This document shows, piece after piece, positions 1-10,800 of a DNA stretch of 40,537 nt. Each line of letters opens with the position of its first letter. Position 1 is the stretch's first letter. The notes beneath the pieces are model-generated. The model saw only the letters and a program-made list of their open reading frames with translations, ran no database searches and was not told where the DNA came from. The position numbers and the translations under genes were made by a program. Location: positions 1 through 40,537 of the forward strand of contig JAYVOC010000170.1 in the NCBI GenBank assembly GCA_043758125.1, read 5' to 3'. This stretch comes from JANXSD01 sp043758125. Lineage in GTDB: Bacteria > Bacteroidota > Bacteroidia > AKYH767-A > OLB10.

Positions 1-727
1 AACACCAAGCAGCAAAATCAACATCCCAATCGTGTAATGACATTTGAATATTTCCCATCGCATGCGCTAAATCAAAACCTGCATAAGCACCAACTGCATG
101 AGCAGCTTTTGTTATTGATGGCATATCTAAAACTTGTCCGGTAAAATAATGTACTCCTCCAAACATGACTAATGCCAATGAATCACCACAAGCTGCAATC
201 GCTTTCAAAATATCTTCATGACGAATTATTTCTTCGCCATCACTAGGCTGTAATTCAATCAGTGCATCAGCAGGATCATAACCATGAAATTTTACTTGCG
301 ATTGCAATGCATAACGATCAGAAGGAAATGCTCCACCTTCACAAATAATTTTATAACGTGTTTTCGTAGGACGATAAAATGAAACCATCAACAAATGCAA
401 GTTCACGGTGAGATGATTCATCACAACAACTTCTAAGGGCTTTGCACCAACTAAATTTGCAATTGGCTGTCGTAGTAGTTCGTGATAGGCAAACCAACCT
501 GTATCCTTTTTAAAATGGCCTTCAACACCAAGTTCAGCCCAGTCTTTTAACTCTTGATTTACATATTCAGCAGTTTTCTTTGGTTGCAATCCTAATGAAT
601 TTCCACATAAATAAACGCAAGGCTCTCCATGATGCATTGGAATATGAAAACGATTTCTGAAAGATGTTAATTCATCAACACCGTCTTGTTGTTGCGCAAA
701 TGTTAAACTGTTTTCTACACTTTTCAT
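1..727 (-). CDS. kynU: Kynureninase, N-terminal part (cut by window edge)
   Basis: Kynureninase is a cytosolic PLP enzyme that cleaves kynurenine to anthranilate and alanine, or 3-hydroxykynurenine to 3-hydroxyanthranilate, in tryptophan breakdown or NAD synthesis. I translated 242 codons from the ATG at 727-725. The frame stays open to the left edge, so the C-terminal part, including the PLP lysine, is missing. Recognisable family stretches are CGNSLGLQPK near residue 47, MNHLTVNLHLL near 106, AFPSDRYALQSQ near 140 and FDLAHAMGN near 222. The last is followed by the HDWDVDFAAWC segment typical of kynureninases just before the PLP site. It is transcribed away from the cox operon, with a terminator between them, so it probably has its own promoter. 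The family call is firm. Completeness cannot be judged. Confidence 0.93.
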   Translation of the reverse strand, partial: MKSVENSLTFAQQQDGVDELTSFRNRFHIPMHHGEPCVYLCGNSLGLQPKKTAEYVNQELKDWAELGVEGHFKKDTGWFAYHELLRQPIANLVGAKPLEVVVMNHLTVNLHLLMVSFYRPTKTRYKIICEGGAFPSDRYALQSQVKFHGYDPADALIELQPSDGEEIIRHEDILKAIAACGDSLALVMFGGVHYFTGQVLDMPSITKAAHAVGAYAGFDLAHAMGNIQMSLHDWDVDFAAWC

Positions 728-762
728 ATTCTGCTAAAATAATCAGTAGTAGCATTAAAAAC

Positions 763-776
763 ATCATTATAATGAT
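763..776. promoter_or_regulatory. Perfect 14-bp palindrome upstream of kynU
   Basis: ATCATTATAATGAT is a perfect palindrome 36 bp upstream of the kynU start. It is flanked on both sides by the same 9-mer, ATTAAAAAC (754-762 and 777-785). The position suits an operator for a dimeric repressor, but no regulator is known, and AT-rich palindromes of this size can arise by chance. Confidence 0.3.
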
Positions 777-825
777 ATTAAAAACACCATGAAAAATCCA
801 GAACGAATTATATAATTCTCATAAA

Positions 826-858
826 AAAACCCTGAAGAAAAATTCTCTTCAGGGTTTT
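826..858 (-). terminator. Rho-independent terminator after coxA
   Basis: A 9-bp stem (CCCTGAAGA at 830-838 with TCTTCAGGG at 846-854) is flanked by A and T runs. Read on the minus strand it lies 20 bp beyond the coxA stop codon and ends in a T tract. It therefore closes the act-cox operon and separates it from kynU. Confidence 0.85.
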
Positions 859-877
859 ATATAAATTTAGATTAGGA

Positions 878-2725
878 TCAATGTTTCAAATCATCGGGAG
901 TATTACTCTCTAGTGTTTCTGAATAAGGAACCGTTTGTGGAATGAAATCTTCTTTTGCTCCTGGCTTACCATAATCATAAGGCCAGCGATGTACTTCAGG
1001 AATTTCACCAGGCCAGTTACCATGAAGATGCTCAACCGGTGTTGTCCATTCAAGCGTATTCGATTTCCAAGGATTTTGTGTTGCACGTTTTCCTCTCCAG
1101 ATGCTATAGAAAAAGTTGAATGCAAAAACAAATTGTGCGATACCACCAAGAATTGCAAATACAGTAATCAGTTGATTGATGTTTATTAACTGAGAGAATC
1201 CTTCGTAAGCTGTGTTTGCATAATAACGACGAGGTACACCTGCAAGACCTAAGAAATGCATTGGGAAGAACACCCCATAAACGCTAACGATCGTCATCCA
1301 AAAGTGAATATATCCAAGTTTCTTATTCATCATTCTACCATACAATTTCGGAAACCAATGGTATACTCCGGCAAACATCCCGAAGATGGCAGATGATCCC
1401 ATTACAATATGAAAATGCGCTACTACAAAGTAAGTATCATGAACATTAATATCCAATGCTGAATCACCAAGAATAATTCCTGTTAATCCACCAGAGATAA
1501 AGAACGAAACCAATCCAATTGCGAATAACATCTGCGGTGTGAACTGTAAATTTCCTCTCCACAATGTGGTGATGTAGTTAAATACTTTTACTGCCGATGG
1601 AATTGCAATCAATAAGGTTGTGAATACGAATACAGATCCTAGGAAAGGATTCATACCTGTAATAAACATGTGATGACCCCAAACGATGAACGATAAGAAT
1701 GCAATTACTAATATCGAACCGATCATTGCTTTGTAACCGAAGATTGGCTTACGTGCATTTGTAGAAATTACTTCAGATGCTAAACCTAATGCAGGTAATA
1801 ACACGATGTACACTTCAGGGTGACCTAAGAACCAGAATAAATGCTGGAACAATACTGGCGATCCTCCTACGTGCTCCAACGGTGCTCCGTCGATGAAGAT
1901 ATCACTCAAGTAAAAACTCGTTCCGAAGCTTCTGTCCATCACTAATAATAAAGATGCTGCGAATAATACAGGGAAAGAAAGTACACCAAGGATTGCAGTA
2001 ACTAAGAATGCCCATATTGTTAATGGCAAGCGTGTCATCGACATTCCCTTTGTACGTAAGTTGAGAACTGTTGCGATGTAATTGATACCTCCTAACAATG
2101 CAGAAGCAATAAACAATACCATCGAAATCAACCACAAGGTCATTCCTAATCCTGAGCCTGATATTGCTTGCGGCAATGCACTTAACGGAGGATAAACTGT
2201 CCATCCTGCTGATGCTGGTCCTGTTTCGATAAATAAGGAGGAAAGCATTACGGCACTTGATACAGCAAAGAACCAAAAGGATAACATATTAAGAACTCCT
2301 GAAGCCATATCACGTGCTCCTACTTGAAGAGGAATAAGTAAGTTAGAAAACGTACCACTTAATCCGCCAGTAAGTACAAAGAATACCATGATGGTTCCGT
2401 GGATGGTTACCAATGCCAGATAAAATCCAGGATCGAGAACACCGTCTTTTGCCCACTTTCCTAAAAACCCTTCAAGGAAAGGAAATTTAGTGTCAGGCCA
2501 AGCTAACTGTAAACGAAAAATAAGCGACATAAACATCGCAATAAATGCCATCCCAATAGCTGTAACAAGAAATTGTTTTGAGATCATTTTGTGATCTGTG
2601 GTAAACAAATACTTGGTCCAGAAATTCTCTACATGATCATGATGATCATCGTGGTGGGCATGGCCGTGAGCGTGATCGTCCGTTTCGGTGACGTGTGCCT
2701 CGCTGCTATGCTGATTCACTTCCAT
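878..2725 (-). CDS. coxA: Cytochrome c oxidase subunit I (aa3 type, A1 family)
   Basis: Catalytic haem-copper subunit of the terminal oxidase, with about 12 membrane helices in the inner membrane. It reduces O2 with electrons from CuA and pumps protons. Visible residues: H109 and H439 as low-spin haem ligands, H437 for the high-spin haem, H302/H351/H352 for CuB, and Y306, the cross-linked Tyr of GHPEVY. E304 in the same motif marks the A1 class. The D-channel pattern N128-D139-N146 and K-channel K332 are present. The first 35 residues are rich in His, Asp and Glu and lie before the first helix; metal binding there is only a guess. The gene is last in the operon, 66 bp after coxB, and is followed by a terminator. 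No subunit III gene accompanies it. Confidence 0.97.
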   Translation of the reverse strand: MEVNQHSSEAHVTETDDHAHGHAHHDDHHDHVENFWTKYLFTTDHKMISKQFLVTAIGMAFIAMFMSLIFRLQLAWPDTKFPFLEGFLGKWAKDGVLDPGFYLALVTIHGTIMVFFVLTGGLSGTFSNLLIPLQVGARDMASGVLNMLSFWFFAVSSAVMLSSLFIETGPASAGWTVYPPLSALPQAISGSGLGMTLWLISMVLFIASALLGGINYIATVLNLRTKGMSMTRLPLTIWAFLVTAILGVLSFPVLFAASLLLVMDRSFGTSFYLSDIFIDGAPLEHVGGSPVLFQHLFWFLGHPEVYIVLLPALGLASEVISTNARKPIFGYKAMIGSILVIAFLSFIVWGHHMFITGMNPFLGSVFVFTTLLIAIPSAVKVFNYITTLWRGNLQFTPQMLFAIGLVSFFISGGLTGIILGDSALDINVHDTYFVVAHFHIVMGSSAIFGMFAGVYHWFPKLYGRMMNKKLGYIHFWMTIVSVYGVFFPMHFLGLAGVPRRYYANTAYEGFSQLININQLITVFAILGGIAQFVFAFNFFYSIWRGKRATQNPWKSNTLEWTTPVEHLHGNWPGEIPEVHRWPYDYGKPGAKEDFIPQTVPYSETLESNTPDDLKH

Positions 2726-2791
2726 GTGATTAATTGTTTTTTCTACTTTCTAATTTATGACGAACGCTAAACAAGACAAAAAATAATGTTG

Positions 2792-3823
2792 TTATTTTAA
2801 TGCAACAATTTTCTTTTCATTTGGTTTTTCTGAAGCTGATTGTGTTGCCGGTGCTACTGTGTTTTCAAATACTGGCTTTTGTGATTTCAACCATTCTTTG
2901 AAATCAGCAGGCTCCACTACTACCACTTTCATATTCATATTATAATGTGCTACTCCGCAAATCTTATTGCAAAGTAAGATATAATCAAACTTAGGATTCC
3001 CTGTAATTTCACGCATCTTAGCCGTAGTAATTGTTGGCTTAAAACTAAATCGTGTTGTCATGCCGGGAACTGCATTCATTTGTACTCTAAAGTGAGGAAG
3101 AAAAACGGAGTGAAGAACATCGCGTGAATTGATTGCTAACTCAATGGGAACACCCACAGGTAAATACATTTCACGAGCTGTTAAATCATCATTAGCATTT
3201 ACATCTAACGAATCAACACCTAATGGATTGGTATCATTAATTCTTCTAAAATAAGATTCTCCTAATTTATTATCCTTACCAGCATAACGAACCGTCCAAT
3301 CGAATTGCTTTCCATAAACTTGAATCAACAATCCTTCCTTTCTCTTTGCATAATCAGTGATGCTATTCCATTCTGATAACCCAGTTGTGATTAATGCAGC
3401 AAGTACAATTGTTGGAATGATGGTCCAGATTACTTCTAACTTATTATTATCATGAAAGAAAAAGGCACGACGTTCTTTATTGAATCTGTATTTGAAGGCA
3501 AAAGAAAATAATAATACTTGTGTGATCACGAAAACGATAAACAACACTACCCAATTTGTATTCATTAATTTGTCGATCTCAACACCGTGCTCTGATGCTG
3601 ATACCGGAAGCATGTAAGCTTTGTAACGTAAAATCATATAAAGCATCAATATCAAACCTCCCCAAAGAAAGATCATCAACCCAATTCCATTTATGCGATT
3701 GTCTTTGTCCTGTTCCGCTTCATCGCTTTCATCCGAAAGCTTTGCTGCCAACTGTGCTACATTGGCAAGTCGCACCAGCACCAGGATACTGAAAACGATA
3801 ATAAGTATTAGCAAGAGATTCAT
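2792..3823 (-). CDS. coxB: Cytochrome c oxidase subunit II (CuA)
   Basis: The subunit takes electrons from cytochrome c or directly from alternative complex III and passes them to haem a. The CuA site is complete: H238, then C285-x3-C289-x3-H293-x2-M296. The protein has an extra N-terminal hydrophobic helix (residues 2-20), then the usual helix pair (about 47-65 and 90-112, with another hydrophobic stretch at 130-148), then the periplasmic cupredoxin domain. An acidic stretch at 30-42 separates the first two hydrophobic segments. It lies between actF (45 bp upstream) and coxA, so quinol oxidation and O2 reduction subunits are made from one transcript. Confidence 0.96.
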   Translation of the reverse strand: MNLLLILIIVFSILVLVRLANVAQLAAKLSDESDEAEQDKDNRINGIGLMIFLWGGLILMLYMILRYKAYMLPVSASEHGVEIDKLMNTNWVVLFIVFVITQVLLFSFAFKYRFNKERRAFFFHDNNKLEVIWTIIPTIVLAALITTGLSEWNSITDYAKRKEGLLIQVYGKQFDWTVRYAGKDNKLGESYFRRINDTNPLGVDSLDVNANDDLTAREMYLPVGVPIELAINSRDVLHSVFLPHFRVQMNAVPGMTTRFSFKPTITTAKMREITGNPKFDYILLCNKICGVAHYNMNMKVVVVEPADFKEWLKSQKPVFENTVAPATQSASEKPNEKKIVALK

Positions 3824-3868
3824 GTCAAGTTAAATATTGAAGAATTCTGATTTATAATTTTTGAAATA

Positions 3869-5116
3869 TTAAATAGCATGATGAAGACTCTCATTCATCA
3901 ATGGATCATTTTTAATAACAAGTGGAGCTTTACTAAGGTTATGTTGAACGAGATAAATTAATAATCCAAGAAATCCAATTGTTGTTCCTATCTCCATCCA
4001 TGTGATGGTACCGAATACCATTGCAGCACCTTCTGCAGCATGATGAGAAATATTTACCATCGATCCAGGTATCACCATGATGTAGGTATCAAACCAATGT
4101 CCGATAAATAATAGAATACACATCGCCATAATTAAACGGGGTTTACGTTTCGCATCGCGCGACATTAATATCACAAACGGACAAATGAAATTGATAAAGA
4201 AAGATCCTAACCATAGTCCACGGTAATGATCTTGACGTAACATGAAATAAGTAATTTCTTCTGGAATATTTGAATACCAAATTAGCATGAACTGACAGAA
4301 CCATAAATACGTCCAGAAAATACTGAATGCAAAAATGAATTTTCCAATATCATGTAAATGATGCTCTGTAACTTCTTGTAAATATCCTTTTGATTTTAGA
4401 TAAGTTACTGTAAATGCTAATCCTATTAAACTAGTGATGAAGATTCCTGCGAAAGTGTACCAACCAAACAAAGTGCTGTACCAATGTGTTTCAATCGACA
4501 TGATAAAATCCCAAGCCATTGTTGATTCTGTTACTGCAAACAAAACAAGAAATCCGCAACAAAAACGACGTGTCTTTTTCCATATTGCTGTTGAATCACC
4601 TTGATCCATCAACAAAGAATTTTTACGTAATGTCATGATACCATAAGACCAAATACAAAAATACAATACTACTCTTACCCAAAAGAATGGAGCATTTAAA
4701 TAAGCGCTTTTTCCTGCGATGATTTTATCGTAATTCGCTGCTTTCGGATCAGTAATACCAGCATCCATCCAGTGGTATAAATGACCACCACCAAAGAAAA
4801 ATATGAGAACCATTATTAATCCAGCCACAGGAAGTACTAATCCTATCGCTTCAAGTTGTCGTTTAATTACTGTACTCCATCCTACTTCAGCAACGTATTG
4901 CAAAGCGAGAAAGAAAGTAGCACCTAGTCCGAAGGCTAAGAACATAAAATTATTCATGAGCAAATTAGCCCACGTTTGTTCGTGATGAGTTACAAACTGA
5001 GCAGCAATAGCAATAACACCAATGATAATCATAGCTCCTGCTATCATTCGGTTTCTGCTCTTAAATTCGTAAGGCGAAGTGCTCGTTACCTGTATATCGT
5101 GTGAATGATGTCCCAT
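3869..5116 (-). CDS. actF: Alternative complex III subunit ActF (NrfD-like membrane subunit)
   Basis: Second polytopic membrane subunit of alternative complex III (quinol:cytochrome c/oxidase oxidoreductase). It is related to NrfD/PsrC and to ActC. The 415 residues contain roughly ten hydrophobic helices, starting at about residue 25 after a short His-bearing N-terminus (MGHHSHD). Its place after actE and before coxB matches the known actABCDEF order. In solved complexes, ActC holds the quinol site and ActF is its structural relative with a possible proton path; that role is taken from the family, not read from this sequence. The start at 5116 lies 28 bp beyond the actE stop. Confidence 0.92.
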   Translation of the reverse strand: MGHHSHDIQVTSTSPYEFKSRNRMIAGAMIIIGVIAIAAQFVTHHEQTWANLLMNNFMFLAFGLGATFFLALQYVAEVGWSTVIKRQLEAIGLVLPVAGLIMVLIFFFGGGHLYHWMDAGITDPKAANYDKIIAGKSAYLNAPFFWVRVVLYFCIWSYGIMTLRKNSLLMDQGDSTAIWKKTRRFCCGFLVLFAVTESTMAWDFIMSIETHWYSTLFGWYTFAGIFITSLIGLAFTVTYLKSKGYLQEVTEHHLHDIGKFIFAFSIFWTYLWFCQFMLIWYSNIPEEITYFMLRQDHYRGLWLGSFFINFICPFVILMSRDAKRKPRLIMAMCILLFIGHWFDTYIMVIPGSMVNISHHAAEGAAMVFGTITWMEIGTTIGFLGLLIYLVQHNLSKAPLVIKNDPLMNESLHHAI

Positions 5117-5144
5117 TATTTAATAAATCGTAGTAGGTACTATT

Positions 5145-5798
5145 TTATTTAGCCATGGCTGTCGCCTTGGAAGGATCTGTTGTTGCTTTTGTACTATCCG
5201 CAGTTGCAGTTGTTGTTTCACCATCATGTTGTAATTCATGAATATATTGAACCACTTTCCAACGTTCTGTAGGATTTATTTGTGATGCATGTGAACCCAT
5301 CAAATTTACTCCGTAAGTAATCGTATGATAAATTTTACCATCAGTAAGATCTTTCATTAACCCTCCACGCGATGATGCTCCTTTTGAATACGATGGTGGA
5401 GGTGGAAATTTGCCCAATGCTACTATACTTCCATCACCTTGTCCTTTGCTTCCATGACAATGAACACAGAATATTTCAAACAATCTTTTTCCTTCAGCTA
5501 AATTTTCAGGAGTGCTTTCCAATGGATTTTTTACGTCACGACTAGCAGCTTCATAACCATCCGTAGTATTCGGATAATCGAAGAAAACAAAGTTAGTAGG
5601 AATTGATCCTGCTACAGGAAGACGCATACTCATGCTATCCTTAAACAATGGATTCGGTGAATACACTTCGTATGAAGGTGATCGGTACATGTCGGGCATA
5701 TACTCTAAGCCGGCTTTTTTAGGATCCTTACTGCAAGAGGTCATCAGCGTGATGCCTGACACGATCATTGCGCAAAGAAATACTACTGTTTTATTCAT
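5145..5798 (-). CDS. actE: Alternative complex III subunit ActE, monohaem cytochrome c lipoprotein
   Basis: Periplasmic, lipid-anchored cytochrome c of the act complex. I chose the ATG at 5798 because it gives a lipoprotein signal directly: MNKTVV, a hydrophobic stretch, then LMTSC with the lipidated Cys at residue 22. The longer frame from 5846 would put 16 extra residues before the signal and overlap actD. The haem motif CVHCH is at 111-115, and Met167 (in VNLMGSH) is a likely sixth ligand. The last 25 residues are a Thr/Ala/Lys/Asp-rich tail of low complexity. It shuttles electrons between ActA and the oxidase or soluble carriers (family knowledge). Confidence 0.93.
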   Translation of the reverse strand: MNKTVVFLCAMIVSGITLMTSCSKDPKKAGLEYMPDMYRSPSYEVYSPNPLFKDSMSMRLPVAGSIPTNFVFFDYPNTTDGYEAASRDVKNPLESTPENLAEGKRLFEIFCVHCHGSKGQGDGSIVALGKFPPPPSYSKGASSRGGLMKDLTDGKIYHTITYGVNLMGSHASQINPTERWKVVQYIHELQHDGETTTATADSTKATTDPSKATAMAK

Positions 5799-5832
5799 AT
5801 CCCAGATTTCTAGGGTAAAATATTTACTGATT

Positions 5833-6360
5833 CTATTTTTGTACACTCACTGCACCAGCCGACATCAACTGTGCTTCAACGTTAGCAATTTCTGCATCTG
5901 TATTTACCTGCACTGCCATCACGAAATGATCGTCTGACATTCGAGGATGGATAACATGAGGTTCAACACCAGGTAGCAATTTACTTCGTAGATAAAAAGT
6001 AATTACCATTCCATGTGCTGCACATAATACTGTTGTTTCAAATGTTACTGGAATAAATGCTGGTAGATTTTTATAAAACGCAAAACTTGGCTTACCACCA
6101 ATATCCATTGGCCAATCCAGAATGTTCATATAGTAAACCATCAATAATGCTAAACTACAACCAATAATTCCGTAGATAAAACAGCAAATAGCAATACGTG
6201 TTCTCTTTAATCCTAATGCCTCGTCCATACCATGAATCGGAAATGGAGAGAATACATCTTTCACATTTAATCCCTTTTTTTTGAGGGTAGCGATAGCCTG
6301 TAATACTACGTCATCATCTTGGAAGATGCCGTAAACTAACTTCTTTGATGCAGCGCTCAT
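5833..6360 (-). CDS. actD: Alternative complex III subunit ActD (DUF3341)
   Basis: Small membrane subunit of the act complex. The 175 residues match the DUF3341 pattern: a soluble N-terminal part (YGIFQDDDVVLQAI, then KDVFSPFPIHGMDEALGL), two hydrophobic helices (about 57-80 and 101-123), and a C-terminal soluble part with the DHFVMAV segment. Its start overlaps the actC stop by four bases (ATGA), which indicates translational coupling. It carries no cofactor motifs; in known structures it braces ActC and contacts ActB/ActE. Confidence 0.94.
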   Translation of the reverse strand: MSAASKKLVYGIFQDDDVVLQAIATLKKKGLNVKDVFSPFPIHGMDEALGLKRTRIAICCFIYGIIGCSLALLMVYYMNILDWPMDIGGKPSFAFYKNLPAFIPVTFETTVLCAAHGMVITFYLRSKLLPGVEPHVIHPRMSDDHFVMAVQVNTDAEIANVEAQLMSAGAVSVQK

Positions 6361-7757
6361 ACGTTAACTTCTTGCGTTACTGTTTTAGCATGTTTCTTCT
6401 TTGATCCTTCTGAAGATGATTTGATAATCGTTTTCAATTCACTCATTGCAATCACAGGGAATACACGAGCAAATAATAGGAAGCATGTAAAGAATAATCC
6501 GAGTGATCCAATAAATATTCCCGCTTCCACCCATGTTGGATGATACATCGTCCAACTTGATGGAATATAATCACGATGTAGTGAGGTAACAATAATTACA
6601 AAACGCTCGAACCACATACCGATGTTAACGAAGATAGAAATGATGAATGTTGCAAATACACTCTCACGTAATTTAGTAGACCAAAATAACTGTGGTGTGA
6701 TAACGTTACACGTCATCATACTCCAGTATGCCCACCAATAAGGACCCGTTGCACGATTGATAAAAGCATATTGCTCATATTCAACTCCTGAATACCAAGC
6801 GATAAAGAATTCTGTTAAATAGGCAACTCCTACAATTGATCCTGTAATTAAAATTACACGGTTCATCATGTCAATGTGATAGATGGTGATGTAATCTTCA
6901 AGACCTAAAACTTTACGAACGATAATAAGTAACGTTTGCACCATTGCAAATCCTGAGAATACAGCTCCCGCAACAAAGTAAGGAGGGAAAATTGTTGTAT
7001 GCCATCCTGGAACTAATGATGTTGCGAAATCCATCGACACTACAGAGTGAACCGAAAGTACAAGTGGTGTAGAAATACCTGCAAGCACTAAGGAAACTTC
7101 TTCAAAACGCTGCCAGTTTTTTGCTGATCCTACCCATCCAAAACTTAATAAAGTATAAATACGCTTACGCCATTTTGTAGTTGCTCTTTCTCGAATAACA
7201 GCGAAATCGGGTATCAATCCTGTATACCAAAACACTAACGATACTGTAAAATAAGTAGAGATTGCGAAAACGTCCCAAACAAGTGGAGAGTTAAAGTTTA
7301 CCCATAACGATCCAAATTGATTCGGAAGTGGAATCGGCCAATATGCAACCCATGGACGACCCATGTGTGTAACGATAAATGATGCGGCGCAGATTACGGC
7401 GAAAATCGTCATCGCTTCTGCTGATCTATTAATTGATAATCTCCATTTCTGACGGAATAATAATAAGATCGCAGAGATCAAAGTACCCGCGTGACCGATA
7501 CCTACCCACCAAACGAAATTGGTGATATCCCATGCCCAACCTACGGTTTTATTTAATCCCCAAACACCAAGACCAGTTCCGAGGGTGTAGGATACTGCAA
7601 CGATCCACCAAAGTAATGCGGCTACAGCTAAACTGAAAGCGAGCCACCACCACTTGTTGGCTTTCGATTCCACCGGGCGACAAACATCTTCTGTGATGTC
7701 GTGCCAGGTTTTGTCTCCGAGGATTAATGGTGGACGGAGTTCCGATTCTTTATGCAT
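6357..7757 (-). CDS. actC: Alternative complex III subunit ActC (NrfD-like, quinol-binding)
   Basis: Polytopic membrane subunit of the NrfD/PsrC family, 466 residues with about ten helices between residue 38 and 440. It forms the quinol-oxidising site next to the FeS domain of ActB (established for the family). Conserved-looking pieces are FVWWVGIGHAGTLISA near residue 82, MGRPW near 132, and the His-containing LVLSVHSVVSMDF segment near 235. The gene starts 44 bp after actB and overlaps actD by four bases. The C-terminal tail is Lys/Ser-rich and cytoplasmic by charge. Confidence 0.95.
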   Translation of the reverse strand: MHKESELRPPLILGDKTWHDITEDVCRPVESKANKWWWLAFSLAVAALLWWIVAVSYTLGTGLGVWGLNKTVGWAWDITNFVWWVGIGHAGTLISAILLLFRQKWRLSINRSAEAMTIFAVICAASFIVTHMGRPWVAYWPIPLPNQFGSLWVNFNSPLVWDVFAISTYFTVSLVFWYTGLIPDFAVIRERATTKWRKRIYTLLSFGWVGSAKNWQRFEEVSLVLAGISTPLVLSVHSVVSMDFATSLVPGWHTTIFPPYFVAGAVFSGFAMVQTLLIIVRKVLGLEDYITIYHIDMMNRVILITGSIVGVAYLTEFFIAWYSGVEYEQYAFINRATGPYWWAYWSMMTCNVITPQLFWSTKLRESVFATFIISIFVNIGMWFERFVIIVTSLHRDYIPSSWTMYHPTWVEAGIFIGSLGLFFTCFLLFARVFPVIAMSELKTIIKSSSEGSKKKHAKTVTQEVNV

Positions 7758-7801
7758 AAGAGTCGTATGGTTTCTTTGAAATTGTAATTAATATTTTGCT
7801 A

Positions 7802-10800
7802 CTAGGCTTCTTTGCCTTCTTCTTTGTTACGAACTTTTGTTTGATAGAATACACCAGGCTTCACTTTGATCTCCGCTAAGAGATGATATGATCTGCCATC
7901 AACAGCCAACTTGTTCACTTCACTTTGTGGATCGTTGTAATCACCAAACACTAATGCATTGGTAGGACAAGATTGTGCACAAGCGGTATTGATCTCTCCA
8001 TCCAAAGGACGACGACCGGCTTTCTTAGCTTCCAACTTACCATACTGAATACGTTGAACACACATCGAGCATTTTTCCATTACTCCACGTGAACGTACCA
8101 CAACATCAGGATTCAATACCATCTTACCAAGATTGTCAGTCATAGTATATGGGAACTTCTCATTATTCGTGTATTCAAACCAGTTGAAACGACGAACTTT
8201 ATAAGGACAGTTATTCGCACAATAGCGTGTTCCAACACAACGGTTATACGCCATCATATTCAAACCTTCCGAGCTATGTGTTGTAGCAACAACTGGACAA
8301 ACCGTTTCACATGGAGCACTGTTACAATGCTGACACATTACTGGTTGAAAAACAACATCAGGATTTTCTGCTGCAGGCTTTTCCATTTCGCCATACATAT
8401 CCAACTTGCCTAATCCTTTCTCACCAGCATTCTCTTTTGTTACATCACTACTATAGTAACGATCGATACGTATCCAGTGCATTTCACGTGAACGCATTAC
8501 TTCGTCTTTCCCTACAACAGCAACATTATTTTCAGCATTACAAGCTACAACGCAAGCGCCACAACCAATACATGCATTTAAATCAATTCCTAATCCCCAT
8601 GAATGGTTCGGACGATCAAATCCTGGGTTCTTTTGTGAAGCCCATAAATCAACATCCTCCACTTTTTTCTTTCCATAAGGAGTTTCTATCATCTCCTCAG
8701 GATTTCCTGCTTTCGCATCTTTTAACCATGCTGATAAAGTAGTCTCCTTCACAATTTCACGACCCATCATAGTATGATGTGTTTGTGTTGCAGCTAATGG
8801 ATAATCATCTTCAACAGTTTTACTTACTGTGGCAGCAGTATAATATTTCATTGATGCATTTGCAATCGTTACTAAAGGATATGCATTTACACCAACACCA
8901 TTTCCTGCTTTTCCAACATTTGTTCGTCCGTATCCAACTGCAATGGCAATTGTTTCTTCAGCCATTGCGGGTTGCAATAATACTGGACCTTTTACTGATA
9001 CGTTTCCAACTTTTACTTCTATAACATTACCTTGTTTGAAACCCATTTTGGCTGCATACGAAGGAAGAATAGCAAAATAATTATCCCAACACACTTTAGA
9101 AATCGGATCAGGAAACTCTTGTAACCAAGGATTATTTGCATGAGCACCATTAGCGATACCCGTTTTCTCATACATTACTAATTCAACTCCTGTTCCTGGC
9201 TTCGTAATCTTCGATGCCGCATCTTGAACATTGCCAGTAAACGCTGGAGCAGAAGCAGCTGTTACCGCTACTTCAAAAACTCCATTGCGAAGTGACTGCG
9301 TCCAAAATGCTTGTCCGGAAGTAACTCCAGTTTGCATTCCATATATATTACTCTTCCAATTTTCTTCTAAATACGAATAGTAATCAGCCTGTGGCATTGC
9401 TGCCCATTTCATCAAACTCTCTTGAGGTTGACGCGTATCAAAAAGCGGACGAATTGTAGGTTGAACAAGATTGAAATAACCTTTATAAGGCTCTAAGTCA
9501 TTCCATGATTCTAAGTAATGATGTTCAGGAGCAACGTAATCGCAAAATTGCGCTGTTTCATCTTCACGATCAGCAAAAGAAACTTTCATTCCTACTTTAG
9601 ATAGCGCTGCTTGAAAATCTTTACTGTTTGGCAAAGAATAAATAGGATTTGCATTCCAGAAAATAATTGTTCCTACTTCACCAGCATTCATTTTACTCAT
9701 TAACTCAATCACAGCAGCATCATTACTTGCACGCAGATTACATTCTTGATTGATATTAATCGTACTATTATAATTGCCTAATAAATGATTGATTGCATTT
9801 ACTAATACTTGCTCATTAGGATCATTCGAGCCGCTAACAACAAGACTTTTACCTTTTGCATTCAACAATTCTTGAGCAACTTTTTCAATTGCTTTATCTT
9901 GTGGAATTGCAGAAGAAGAAACAGAAGTTCCACCAGTTGAAGCAGCAATTTTATTATAAAGATTTGCTACAGCAGATGAAAGCTGACTAGGTTTTAATTT
10001 ATATCTATTGTCAGCATTCGAACCAGTCAACGAAAGTGTTGATTCAAATTGAATATGACGTGACATGTTTTTCTTACCATCTCTCAACTTACGAGTTACC
10101 GCATATTGACGAGCGAATTCAATTGGTGAAAGCCATGTTGCAAGAAAATCAGCAGCAAAACTCACAATCACTTCTGCATTATCAAAACGATAAGACGGAA
10201 TCATTGATTTGCCAAAAGAAAGCTCATTACCTTTTAATAATCCGTAATAAGAAACAGCATCATAAACGATATGTTCTGTTGCAGGATATTTTGCAGAGAA
10301 ATCAGCAACAACTTTTTTAGTAGTAGGGCTTGGCAATGTGCCACTCAAAATCACAATTTTTTTACCTGCTGCTGCTGATTGAGAGAGCTTACTTGTTATT
10401 GCTGCATCCACTTCACTCCAAGTCGCTTTTTTCTTAGCTGATAAAGGAGATGTTAATCGAGCAGAATCATATAAACTTAAAACAGATGCTTGAACACGAG
10501 CGTTGGTTCCGCCATTTGTTACTGATGATAATTTGTTTCCTTCAATTTTTATTGGACGACCTTCGCGTGTTTTTACTAATACGCTGCAGTAATCATTACC
10601 ATCAAAAAATGCAGATGCATAATAATCTGGAATCCCGTATGTTATTTCTTCTGGCTTTACAACATAAGGAATCGCCTTTTTTACAGGAGCCTCACATGCT
10701 GCAAGTGAAGCTGCCGCTACACCGAAACCAAGAAACTTTAAAAAGTCACGACGAGAAGTTGAAGACGTTGATGATGCTTTATTTTGAAGCAACTCATCGA

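Noticed and set aside
5799..5846. Longer actE start at 5846
   Set aside because: It overlaps actD and puts 16 residues before a complete lipoprotein signal that begins at 5798.
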